64,000 nt of DNA from positions 310,001-374,000 of the forward strand of contig NZ_JAIOAP010000005.1 in assembly GCF_021190915.1 (NCBI RefSeq), written 5' to 3'. Under the pieces are notes generated by a model that saw only the letters and a list, made by a program, of their open reading frames with translations, had not been told where the DNA came from and did not search any database. Source of the stretch: Cohnella silvisoli (GTDB lineage Bacteria; Bacillota; Bacilli; Paenibacillales; Paenibacillaceae). Below, piece by piece: positions 16,989 through 24,928 of this stretch (within the stretch, counting starts at the first letter, position 1; every line of letters begins with the position of its first letter). Both the position numbers and the translations under genes were made by a program.

Positions 16989-17084
16989 ATGGAAATAAAA
17001 GATGCAATCCTCATCATGATCGCTTTTTCAACCTTTGTCATTGCACTTTTAACATACATCGCGAATAACTACAAGAAAAAGTAA
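16989..17084 (+). CDS. holin-like type I toxin peptide
   Basis: A 31-residue peptide (MEIKDAILIMIAFSTFVIAL, LLTYIANNYKKK) behind a strong ribosome site AAAGGAGGTGAGGCC. One membrane helix and a lysine-rich tail match the putative holin-like toxins (TxpA/BsrG-like) of Bacillales. Such peptides depolarise the membrane and are silenced by an antisense RNA that overlaps the 3' end of the toxin mRNA. A terminator follows at 17085-17123, and a convergent promoter is visible at about 17204-17233. Confidence 0.8.
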   Translation: MEIKDAILIMIAFSTFVIALLTYIANNYKKK

Positions 17085-17123
17085 AAACCCACCCCAAGGT
17101 TAGCGCCGCAGGTGGGTTTTTTG
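17085..17123 (+). terminator. bidirectional terminator after the toxin gene
   Basis: AAAACCCACC pairs with GGTGGGTTTTTT across a 17-base loop. T-runs on both strands allow it to stop the toxin mRNA and the convergent antisense RNA. Confidence 0.75.
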
Positions 17124-17197
17124 TCCTTTTCAGCTTAGAAGGGAAACCCATCCAAGCCAATTGTATAGACCGAGTGTTCCCGCACTCGGTCTTTCTG
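17085..17197 (-). ncRNA. candidate RatA-like antisense antitoxin RNA
   Basis: On the minus strand TTGTTT (17233-17228), an 18-base spacer and TAAAAT (17209-17204) form a plausible promoter with start near 17197. The spacer holds a perfect 14-bp palindrome ATGCGATATCGCAT. The RNA would begin with a strong 10-bp hairpin (AGACCGAGTG/CACTCGGTCT, 17167-17192) and end at the bidirectional terminator, overlapping the 3' untranslated part of the toxin mRNA if that reads through. The convergent layout is that of txpA/ratA. Not shown to be transcribed. Confidence 0.5.
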
Positions 17198-17298
17198 AAT
17201 CTAATTTTAACATATGCGATATCGCATAAACAAGTGGGATAAATACTGCTGCCAGTCTCGCCGACAGACCACTGTAACGTTCACTTTCCCTGACCTCC

Positions 17299-17464
17299 TG
17301 TTTGCAAACTGTTGAACGGAAAGCCCAAAGAGGGCTGCAACAGGTCACTTACTCCTAACCTGTCACAGCCCTCCAACCCGCGTCCGGAACGGCTTCTCGG
17401 TTCTTACTCTACCCCAGTCGCAATCGGATTCCCCTCGTAGCTAATCCAATCGCTCCAGCTGTCG
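17299..17464. repeat. alpha end plus attachment core E
   Basis: Units TGTTTGCAAAC and TGTTGAACGGA (17299-17320), a long imperfect hairpin AGGGCTGCAACAGGT ... ACCTGTCACAGCCCT, then the sulfurtransferase tail: the minus strand reads DSWSDWISYEGNPIATGVE followed by TAA. CCAATCGCTCCA is at 17446-17457. Confidence 0.8.
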
Positions 17465-17621
17465 AATTTTCCGAAATCCCATTCTGCCAGTCCTTACAGG
17501 AAGAATTGAAGTTAATATAGAAGTCCTTAAATGCACATTTTGAACTTTATTTAAAAATAATGAAAGGTTTTTCTCCCTTCTGGTATCCATATAAGTGACG
17601 CATGCGGGAGAGGTGGTGGAG

Positions 17622-18407
17622 ATGGTGATTGAAGTTTACGTAGATGCTAATAAAAATGACAATGTTGAAGTTTCATCAGATGCCGATGATCCTTTGGAGT
17701 GGACGCGAGAGGAACAACTTGTGGAAAAAGCGCGCGCCGGCGACCGCGAAGCGTTCGGTGAGCTTGTCCGGCACCATCGCGCCAAGGCGTTAGGATGGGC
17801 AGTGTCCATATCCCGGGATACCGAAGTCGCGGAGGACATCGTTCAGGATGCGCTTGTCCGCGCATTCTTGCACGTGGGGACGATCTCCGATGTTTTCCGA
17901 TTCCGATCTTGGTTTCGACGAATCGTTCAGAATCAGGCTAATTATCGTCTGCGGCGCGGAGGCCCTTATGGCAAGGAACGTCCCTTCACGAGTATGGAAG
18001 AAGGTACGACTTCCACTGATTCCTCTTCATGGGGAGATACGGATTGGTTTGATATCGATTCTATTCTGTTTCATTTTAGTAAATCGTTGAAAGCCCGCCA
18101 ATCCGATGAGAACCCGGAAGCCCGAATCGTACGCTTGGAATTTATTCAAGGAATCCGCTCGTTATTAGGTTGTTTAAGCAAGCACGAACGGGGTGTATTC
18201 GAAGCGCACTTCTTTCGTCAACTGCCGCCGTCCGAGATCGCCTCAGTGCTAGGTACAACCACCGCGAACGTCTACACTCTGCTATCCAGGTCGCGCAGCA
18301 AGGTACGCAAGGAGAGAATTCAAATCTATTTCAAGGACGTAGCTGCGGCGATGGTCCGCGACGGCCAACCTACTCGACGCATTTTAGCACGCCCGTTTGA
18401 AATCTAA
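17622..18407 (+). CDS. ECF-type RNA polymerase sigma factor
   Basis: About 261 residues from the ATG at 17622, preceded by GGAGAGGTGGTGG; an upstream GTG at 17595 is also in frame. Sigma region 2 spans residues ~20-95 (EQLVEKARAGDREAFGELVR, then VAEDIVQDALVRAFLH and FRSWFRRIVQNQA). Region 4 spans ~165-225 (LGCLSKHERGVFEAHFF, then LPPSEIASVLGTTTANVYTL). The linker of about 65 residues is longer than in most ECF factors. No anti-sigma gene follows; instead two soluble proteins are co-transcribed, so control may be by one of them. Confidence 0.88.
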   Translation: MVIEVYVDANKNDNVEVSSDADDPLEWTREEQLVEKARAGDREAFGELVRHHRAKALGWAVSISRDTEVAEDIVQDALVRAFLHVGTISDVFRFRSWFRRIVQNQANYRLRRGGPYGKERPFTSMEEGTTSTDSSSWGDTDWFDIDSILFHFSKSLKARQSDENPEARIVRLEFIQGIRSLLGCLSKHERGVFEAHFFRQLPPSEIASVLGTTTANVYTLLSRSRSKVRKERIQIYFKDVAAAMVRDGQPTRRILARPFEI

Positions 18408-18431
18408 CTGTCTTAAAGGGAGGTTTACAAA

Positions 18432-19451
18432 TTGCAAAAAGCATCAGAGCCCGTTCGGCTAACTTGGTCCCCGTCTGCCCAAGCGGTTTACGGTCTGCTG
18501 CAGTATACGAACAAAAAGCATTTCTACTCACTTGCCGATGTCATGTTCATTACGAACAGCTCGTTTATGATCAACATTCATCCCGTAACGGTATTCGGTG
18601 CCGGCCCAACCTTATTCTCCCCCTATCATTTAATGGGGAAGGGACTGCTGGCTATGGGTTTCGACATCGGAGAGTGCTTCTATGAGATTCCGGCGACGCC
18701 CGAGCAGTTGGAGGTGTATGTCCAATTCGTAAAAGAAAGCGTGGACCGCGGACTGCCCGTAATTGGTTGGGATCTATTTTGCCCGGAATTCGGGCTGATT
18801 TACGGATATGATCACCAGAAACAATTATTGCATGCACGAGATGCGGAAAAAGTCGGTCAAATCCCATTCAGCGAAATCAATAACAGGCGATTCACCTGCA
18901 TACAAGCTACAGCCATCTATGCATCTACTCATGTCGACCCGTTAGATACGCTAGAGGATTCGCTTCGAAGAGCCGTGGCGTTTTCTTTGGAAACCGATCG
19001 GAATCCCTCCTCTGAGTACCGCCATGGACTGCCTGGTTATGACGCGTGGATAGAGGCATTTAAGAACAGGGGGATCGATATCCCTGAAAATGCGTATAAC
19101 TTGTCCGTTACGGGTGACGGACGGATGTTTGCGGCCCAGTTTTTCTCTAGTTTCTCGGACACCGTATTCGGCCGTGCTTCTCTAGATCTCGAATTAACCC
19201 CTTTGGCTTCGGAAGCAGCCCGTCATTATCGTGATACAGCGGACGCTTTGTCGGAGCTGATATCCAGATTCCCTTTTCCCCATGGAGGCGAACCTAACGA
19301 TCCCAACGAAGCGGAATGGGCTATTCCTCGACTGATTAGAGCGAGAGACTCAGAAGCAAAAGGCATAGCCGTCATGCAACAAATGTTAGACAAATTGCTA
19401 CAACGAAAAAGAGAGAATCCACTCTCGCTTGGTAAATGGATTCAAAATTGA
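18432..19451 (+). CDS. conserved protein of unknown function, BtrH-like N-terminal region
   Basis: 339 residues. A TTG start at 18432 has GGGAGG eight bases upstream. The N-terminal 190 residues resemble BtrH/C39-like papain-fold proteins in layout (NSSFMINIHPVTVFGAGPTL, then GLPVIGWDLFCPEFGLIYGY and an RRFTCIQATAIYAS strand). The usual catalytic Cys is not convincing. The C-terminal part is helical (AARHYRDTADALSELISRFP). It lies 24 bases after the ECF sigma gene and 32 bases before the GyrI-like gene, so it is part of that operon. I cannot assign a reaction. Confidence 0.75.
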   Translation: MQKASEPVRLTWSPSAQAVYGLLQYTNKKHFYSLADVMFITNSSFMINIHPVTVFGAGPTLFSPYHLMGKGLLAMGFDIGECFYEIPATPEQLEVYVQFVKESVDRGLPVIGWDLFCPEFGLIYGYDHQKQLLHARDAEKVGQIPFSEINNRRFTCIQATAIYASTHVDPLDTLEDSLRRAVAFSLETDRNPSSEYRHGLPGYDAWIEAFKNRGIDIPENAYNLSVTGDGRMFAAQFFSSFSDTVFGRASLDLELTPLASEAARHYRDTADALSELISRFPFPHGGEPNDPNEAEWAIPRLIRARDSEAKGIAVMQQMLDKLLQRKRENPLSLGKWIQN

Positions 19452-19483
19452 GACCAGAATAAAAACTCGGGGAGGAACATCTA

Positions 19484-19927
19484 ATGGAAATAAAAGCGAG
19501 TATCGAGGACTTGATGCAGGTTAAGAAAATGCAGGTCGACGCTATCAAGGCCATCGGGTTTAGAGGCGCCGGCCCCCAAGACGAAGAGAAGCTATTCGCG
19601 AATTTGAGATACCGAAAAAATGAAATCAGTCATCGGATTAATGATTACGAATATTTGATTATTAGCCCGCACGGATTATATGTGGCAGCTGCGGTTTCCG
19701 AACAAGGAAATATTCCTGCGGGCATGGAGCAGATAACGATTCCGGCGGATACTTATCAGGTTTTTCGGTTTGATGAAAAGTATATCGGTGACTTCTGGGA
19801 TTTTTTCTGCAACCCTTCAGCCCAAGTCAAGTATAATTTGAACGTGGATAAAATCCGATTCGAGATTTTCAAGGAAGATCTTCAACCGCAGGGCGTGACT
19901 GAAATCTATTTTCCGACAAACGGATAA
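19484..19927 (+). CDS. GyrI-like / effector-binding domain protein
   Basis: 147 residues with GGGGAGG eight bases before the ATG. The SOUL/GyrI-like fold is suggested by IGFRGAGPQ near the start, the central YLIISPHGLYVAAAVSE, the hinge IPAGMEQITIPADTYQVFRF and the ending FEIFKEDLQPQGVTEIYFP. This is the pattern of stand-alone AraC-effector-binding domains that bind small hydrophobic molecules. It is the last gene of the ECF operon. It could sense the inducer that activates the sigma factor, by inference only. Confidence 0.78.
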   Translation: MEIKASIEDLMQVKKMQVDAIKAIGFRGAGPQDEEKLFANLRYRKNEISHRINDYEYLIISPHGLYVAAAVSEQGNIPAGMEQITIPADTYQVFRFDEKYIGDFWDFFCNPSAQVKYNLNVDKIRFEIFKEDLQPQGVTEIYFPTNG

Positions 19928-19995
19928 TATTGTGCCCTAAGAAATCCTGACTCTCGTTGACCCAAGAGCCACTACCCGCTAGCTGATCTTACAAT

Positions 19996-20368
19996 TGTTG
20001 ATTTCATGTTGATTCAATAGGCTCACGTCCAAAACGTGTTGACTTGTAAAGGAACGAAGAAGTCGGATATTGCCATAGTTTTATCAATATTTACAAACAA
20101 GAGCCGGTCAGCCACTCTTTCGAGAGGCTCCCGGCCCTTGTTGTCTATATTATGGTACGGGCATGTGCTCAGTTCTACCCTATACTCTCAGTAACTTCAT
20201 CAGCCACATGTTGACTCCTTGTTGACTTGGAACTCTTTAAGACACCCGAAGTCGCCCACTTGCCCGCCATGTTCAGTATTCAGAATTAATACACTGTTAT
20301 ATGTTTTTCGGTTCTTCTTCATCCCCCGTCGCAACCGGATTCCCCGCATAGCTAATCCAATCGCTCCA
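19996..20368. repeat. beta end plus attachment core F
   Basis: Outer 11-bp units TGTTGATTTCA, TGTTGATTCAA (19996-20017) and TGTTGACTTGT (20037), a hairpin at about 20094-20142 (AACAAGAGCCGG paired with CCGGCCCTTGTT), inner units TGTTGACTCCT, TGTTGACTTGG (20209-20230), then the sulfurtransferase tail. The minus strand reads NWSDWISYAGNPVATGDEEE, then PKNI and a stop. CCAATCGCTCCA is at 20357-20368. From the inner repeat to the core GGAT is exactly 130 bases, the same as in end G. Bases 20369-20464 show no gene. Confidence 0.8.
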
Positions 20369-20464
20369 ATTACGATTGTTACTTATAATATGGTTCTCTA
20401 CGCTGTATGTAGCGGCAAGTTGGACTTACCGAGTTATTAATTCAAATCAATACAGGAATGAATC

Positions 20465-23400
20465 TCATTTTGCCAGTTCGTCAAAAAGTTTCAATTTTTC
20501 TTCATTCTCCTTTAATAGTTTCTTGAATGGTTTCGTCCAGCGTAGCTTCATGACAGTACTAACAATCGAATTCAAAATGGATTCACTAGTGGTCTGCGTA
20601 AAGCCTGAATGTAGTGAAGTAATAAACTCATCTTTGACGGTATTGCGCATACTTCGATCCAGTACTGATAATGTCGAAATAATCTTAACAACCTTATCTG
20701 GCACATTATCGTGTTCCAAACTTAAGTTTAGTGTTTTGACATACAACGCTGTTGATTGGGTTGAATTGTATTTCTTTGCGTAGTCAACAATATTAACGAG
20801 AGTATCTATACTTGTTGCAGTGTCAAGTTTTTCGCTTAGAGCCGTAAATACATCATCAAACGAATGCTTAGTGAGCTTAGCAAATACTTCTTTCAACACA
20901 GTAAACTCTTCCTCGATATCGAACAATGGCAACGCTTCATTCGAAACCTTATCAGCATCCTCGTAACCGTTAAAGCATTTTGCCATCACATCAATCAATA
21001 GGTTTCTATCTGTCGCGCTATTGTTAAGAGCGAATACAGTCAATTCTTTCATATCGGAGAAATAACTAAACGAATTTTTGAGAGTTTGCAATACCATATT
21101 CGGATTTGCTGATTTCTCCAAATGCGATGTTAAGAACTTGCGATAAACAGTTCTTTCCGTAGCCCCCGTTGGACGCACATTGTCATTGTCCATTAGTATT
21201 TTAAGTGCTTGATCAAACTCACTGTCTGGGATATTCGTCGTAAGAAGCGGAAATACTTTAGCGAATCGTTCTTTTGATAAAACTCCAGTCAGTCTCTCAA
21301 ACGCATATAAACATTTCGCACGTTGAGAAGGGAATAGATTTATGAGTTTATCAACGTAACCATCAATGAGTTGTTGTTGAAGAAAACTTTTAATTGATCC
21401 AATAGCTTGTGCTACAAATTCAAAATATACATAATGACAATAGTAATTTTGATTATTGTTAGTTTGTGACAAGAGCGTATTTACTGCAAGATTTTCAAAA
21501 TTAGCTTTGTAACTATCGTCCGATGCAAGTACAGATATTACAGCCAACTCCCGTACATAATCTTCGCTTGCCCCATACTGCGTTCTCGCGCCAAGCTGAT
21601 TAAACAATTCGGCGCGGACATCCTCTGTAAGATAATTACTTATTTTCCCAAGAAGCTCATCGTTATTTTCATCCGTAAATACATCTATCACAAGCTTGCT
21701 AAGTGTTGCATTAATTTTAGGGAAGTAGCCGCTCTTTCCCAAGTAAACCAACACATCATCCATTAATGCTGAAGTCGCATAATTCTCGGTAAATTCCGTC
21801 ATAGCCTCTGCATTCTCATCATCGACAATATATCTTAGCTTACTAAGCAATTTATGAATATTTTTAGAGTTTTTATCGTATTTGTGGACGATTAACTCAT
21901 TAACAATGTCTGTTGATAGTGATTCGTCAAATTTTGAACATAGTTCCACACTAAACATATCATTCAGAATTTCTAATAGCGGTGGTAGTTTGAACAATGG
22001 GATGACACAATTAATAATGGCGGAATAGTCTGCAATGCTTGTTAGCGTATTGAAACTCTTTTTTAGTGTTTCGACAACATCAACTTTATAATCGTTTTCG
22101 TCTGTGATATGAGTGCACAGCTTGCTAAACCAATCGACTCCCCATAGCGTTGCGAACAAAGAACTATCTGAGTAGTCAAGCAGAGGAAGTATGGAATTGA
22201 CAGATATTTTATCTTTGAGGCAACAAATATTAGTTGCATGTTTGATTAAATCTTGTGCATTGGATGATAGAAACCTGTACTCAGGAATGAATGTTTTTAA
22301 TGCGTTAGTAATCACTTGCTCATTTACACTTTTCTCATCAGCAATTGCTGAGAGATATTTCTCTATTAATGCCATGCCGTATTCATCTCGCTCCGCTTGT
22401 TGAGCAACATATAGGACATTATCCGGCGACAAGGAAAGCGAAAATTCTGTAGCATCTGTATCAGACTCAATAGAACGTTCAATAAGTATGTTTGCAAGGG
22501 GAGTAGTATATACATCGTCTACGAAAGACACGATTGGATAGGCTGCTTGTAATGGTAATTCTGTAGCTGCACATTCTGAAATGTACGAGATTACCGCCTC
22601 AGCTATTTCTGGCTTTTCCCCGAGCATTGTTCTTAACGTTGATTCATTACCGCTTTCTAATGCGGCAATGGTTCTACGTTGTTGTTCATCACCTGTTTTG
22701 ATACTGATCGCATCTTGTGCCAAGTAGAGGAACGGTGCGATATTATCAACACTATATTTTGCTCTACTTATAAGGAAATTGAGTAGCGGCTCGTATATGG
22801 GCAACACACTGTCAACGGTGTTCTTATTACCGTCTTTGATAAATCTATAATAACCTTGTAAATCTGCTGGAACATCTGTCTGTGCATTCTGATTTTGAAC
22901 TATTTCCACAAAACGGGTGACATAAGAAAAATCTTTGAATAGCAAATCGTAAAAGTGATTGAAATCTGCTTGTAGAACGGATAGTTTAGCAATTTGTTCA
23001 ATACCGCGTTCTCCAGTCAAAAGTCCTTTTTCCACTCGCCCTGATTCCTCGCGTTCGCGTGCAATAAGATAGTTGTTCACAAACGCATTAATAAGTTTTT
23101 TAACTTGGCGTGGCGTTGTAACATCTGAGTGGATTAATATTCTGCTCACAAGTCGATCAAAGGTTTCTTCGGGGCAATTGTCAGCAATAAAGTCAGGGAT
23201 TTCCCGCTTGACAAGGTTCATCGTATATTGCTTTATATCATATTTTAAGAGTGGAGGTAGATAGACTTTAAACTGAAATAGCTTATCCAGAATTAATTCA
23301 CTTTCAATTACATCGCAATCTTCACCAAATTGCGTTTCACGTCGTTTTTCCAATGCACTTTTGATTATTTCATCGTCAAACGGAACAACAAACACACAAT

Positions 23401-24241
23401 TTGGTAAGTTAACAAATGCTTTGATTGAATCCAGCGCTTCAACAATTTTATCAAGCCCTAACCGGTCAAGGTCATCTATGACAGTTACGATTTTCAGGTC
23501 AGGATTGTTTTTGAGCTTGTCAGCAATCGAGTTTTCAAGAAACAACTCGTAATCGTCCGCTGTCTCTAGCGGAAAGTTGAATTCAAACTTTTTTGGTTCT
23601 TTTTTCCGGTACTCACTGTGCAATGCAGTTAACAAAGCAATCAAAACAGGCAACAGCAAAGTCGTAGAAATATTTTTGCCATAGCTTAAAATTACTTTCC
23701 ACCAAAAAAGCGAATTAACGGTAACATTATTGGTATGAGCCTGAATTAGCTTGTAGCAAGTAAATCCGACAGCTGTAAACAATACTAGGCCCAATATAGG
23801 TAAACCATACTTACGAAACGTTTTCCCAACAGTCACCCACCATTTCGTTTTTACACCTACATTTGTAGGTGATACGGTATTATTAATCAGATCAGAAAAT
23901 GTCCGTTGTATTTCGTGAAAACTTTTTAATTTCTCACCGCTTATACCTTGCCATAACTGCTTCAAGAATACACGTCGCAACGATTCTTTTTCATACTTCC
24001 AAGCGTTGATTTCTTGAAAAAGATAGGAGCCACCGCCTCGCAGCCGGTTTCTAACGAGGTTAATCAGCGAGGATTTACCTAAGCCCCACTTCCCAATGAT
24101 GGCAATATTGTACGGAGGCTCGTTTGAATCCAATATGCGTTCAATTACTTTCGATATATCCGAATAATTAAATAAGTCGTCATCAATTCCGTTTACGGAA
24201 GCATCCTTAATGAAGTACTTTTTCATTTTCAATTTCCCCAT
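20465..24241 (-). CDS. large KAP-family P-loop NTPase, possible phage-defence protein
   Basis: 1258 residues. Walker A GKWGLGKSS is at about residue 50. Two predicted membrane helices (146-166 and 191-208) are inserted between Walker A and Walker B, as is typical of KAP NTPases. Walker B IVTVIDDLDRL is at 251-261, followed by VFVVPFDDEIIKSAL and the arginine-rich TTPRQVKKLINAFVNNYL. The last ~800 residues are alpha-helical and repeat-like, with no recognised domain. KAP proteins occur in plasmid and phage-exclusion systems (PifA) and in defence islands. The lone position in a site-specific element and the AT-rich composition support transfer. The ribosome site GGAG precedes the ATG by 9 bases. 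Confidence 0.88.
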   Translation of the reverse strand: MGKLKMKKYFIKDASVNGIDDDLFNYSDISKVIERILDSNEPPYNIAIIGKWGLGKSSLINLVRNRLRGGGSYLFQEINAWKYEKESLRRVFLKQLWQGISGEKLKSFHEIQRTFSDLINNTVSPTNVGVKTKWWVTVGKTFRKYGLPILGLVLFTAVGFTCYKLIQAHTNNVTVNSLFWWKVILSYGKNISTTLLLPVLIALLTALHSEYRKKEPKKFEFNFPLETADDYELFLENSIADKLKNNPDLKIVTVIDDLDRLGLDKIVEALDSIKAFVNLPNCVFVVPFDDEIIKSALEKRRETQFGEDCDVIESELILDKLFQFKVYLPPLLKYDIKQYTMNLVKREIPDFIADNCPEETFDRLVSRILIHSDVTTPRQVKKLINAFVNNYLIAREREESGRVEKGLLTGERGIEQIAKLSVLQADFNHFYDLLFKDFSYVTRFVEIVQNQNAQTDVPADLQGYYRFIKDGNKNTVDSVLPIYEPLLNFLISRAKYSVDNIAPFLYLAQDAISIKTGDEQQRRTIAALESGNESTLRTMLGEKPEIAEAVISYISECAATELPLQAAYPIVSFVDDVYTTPLANILIERSIESDTDATEFSLSLSPDNVLYVAQQAERDEYGMALIEKYLSAIADEKSVNEQVITNALKTFIPEYRFLSSNAQDLIKHATNICCLKDKISVNSILPLLDYSDSSLFATLWGVDWFSKLCTHITDENDYKVDVVETLKKSFNTLTSIADYSAIINCVIPLFKLPPLLEILNDMFSVELCSKFDESLSTDIVNELIVHKYDKNSKNIHKLLSKLRYIVDDENAEAMTEFTENYATSALMDDVLVYLGKSGYFPKINATLSKLVIDVFTDENNDELLGKISNYLTEDVRAELFNQLGARTQYGASEDYVRELAVISVLASDDSYKANFENLAVNTLLSQTNNNQNYYCHYVYFEFVAQAIGSIKSFLQQQLIDGYVDKLINLFPSQRAKCLYAFERLTGVLSKERFAKVFPLLTTNIPDSEFDQALKILMDNDNVRPTGATERTVYRKFLTSHLEKSANPNMVLQTLKNSFSYFSDMKELTVFALNNSATDRNLLIDVMAKCFNGYEDADKVSNEALPLFDIEEEFTVLKEVFAKLTKHSFDDVFTALSEKLDTATSIDTLVNIVDYAKKYNSTQSTALYVKTLNLSLEHDNVPDKVVKIISTLSVLDRSMRNTVKDEFITSLHSGFTQTTSESILNSIVSTVMKLRWTKPFKKLLKENEEKLKLFDELAK

Positions 24242-24627
24242 AATATGCTGCTCCTATTTTGTGTAATATGTTTTAATTGAGGGGGATTTCAATCCAAAGT
24301 GTGATCGATTCTTTTCTTGTAATCACGTCCTTTGGTCTGAATGCACTGTCAATACTCATATTAACTCTCGTAGTAGTAACGCTTGCCGGTCAATGCATTG
24401 AGGAGTAAGTGTCGGATTATTGCTCTACTTAGATCTAATTCCAATTTATATTATAAGTTCGACTTAATTCCACATTATTCCTTTTTATTTTCAAAATTGA
24501 AATTTGATCTTTTATTATAGTCCCATAAACCACACTCCAGCATTCTTGCTCAAATAGAACGGTCTGCTTGTAACAGAACAACACACTCGTTGATCCTGTG
24601 TTGAATGGTTTTCTCGTTTCGTTATGT

Positions 24628-24928
24628 TGTTGATTCATATTCTGGGCCGGGATTGCTGCCACAAAATAGTGGGTATTTCTGGCCCTTTGTTTGTCTGTAC
24701 AAGGCATTGAAGAGTATACGAGCGAGCATTCGGTATGACCCATTTTGTAAGTATTTTCAGAGACCGCTTGTTGACTCCGTGTTGACTCTGGATATAGAAA
24801 AATACAGAGCGATGGCGATCATTCCACCATGCTCTGTATTTAAGATCTACACACTGCTATTCATCTTTCCGCTATTCCTCATCCCCCACCGCCACCGGAT
24901 TCTCCTCATAACTAATCCAATCGCTCCA
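24628..24928. repeat. beta end plus attachment core G (functional sulfurtransferase end)
   Basis: TGTTGATTCAT (24628-24638), a hairpin region GGGCCGGG ... CTGGCCC, inner units TGTTGACTCCG and TGTTGACTCTG (24769-24790), then 130 bases to the core GGAT inside the sulfurtransferase gene. CCAATCGCTCCA is at 24917-24928. The 24242-24627 stretch upstream of the KAP gene shows no other gene. Confidence 0.8.

Larger units (their letters stand above)
15784..17457. mobile_element. putative compact integrative element D-E
   Basis: The best-bounded unit of the array, about 1.7 kb: core D, gamma left end with three 11-bp repeats (16150-16182), cargo (frameshifted nucleotidyltransferase, 31-residue toxin, candidate antisense RNA), alpha right end and core E. 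It has no recombinase, so it would be mobilised in trans. Confidence 0.5.
17417..20368. mobile_element. putative integrative element E-F
   Basis: Between cores E and F. Cargo is a three-gene plus-strand operon: ECF sigma factor, a protein of unknown function and a GyrI-like ligand-binding protein. Its right end is of the beta type (TGTTGAC repeats), shared with element F-G. No left-end repeats were recognised. Confidence 0.45.
20327..24928. mobile_element. putative integrative element F-G with a single KAP NTPase gene
   Basis: Bounded by core F and by core G inside the intact sulfurtransferase gene, so it would be the most recent insertion. The only gene is a 3.8-kb KAP P-loop NTPase gene of clearly lower GC content than the neighbouring genes. 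It has a beta right end and no recombinase. Confidence 0.5.

Noticed and set aside
1934..17320. CRISPR array
   Set aside because: The repeats are 11-bp units in pairs or triplets separated by kilobases of genes, not regular repeats with ~35-base spacers, and no cas genes are present.
10365..17464. Integron attC sites as the explanation of the repeats
   Set aside because: The repeats lack the paired R/L core sites (GTTRRRY) of attC, there is no intI, and the units are joined to fragments of one gene's 3' end. Gene-end integration fits better.
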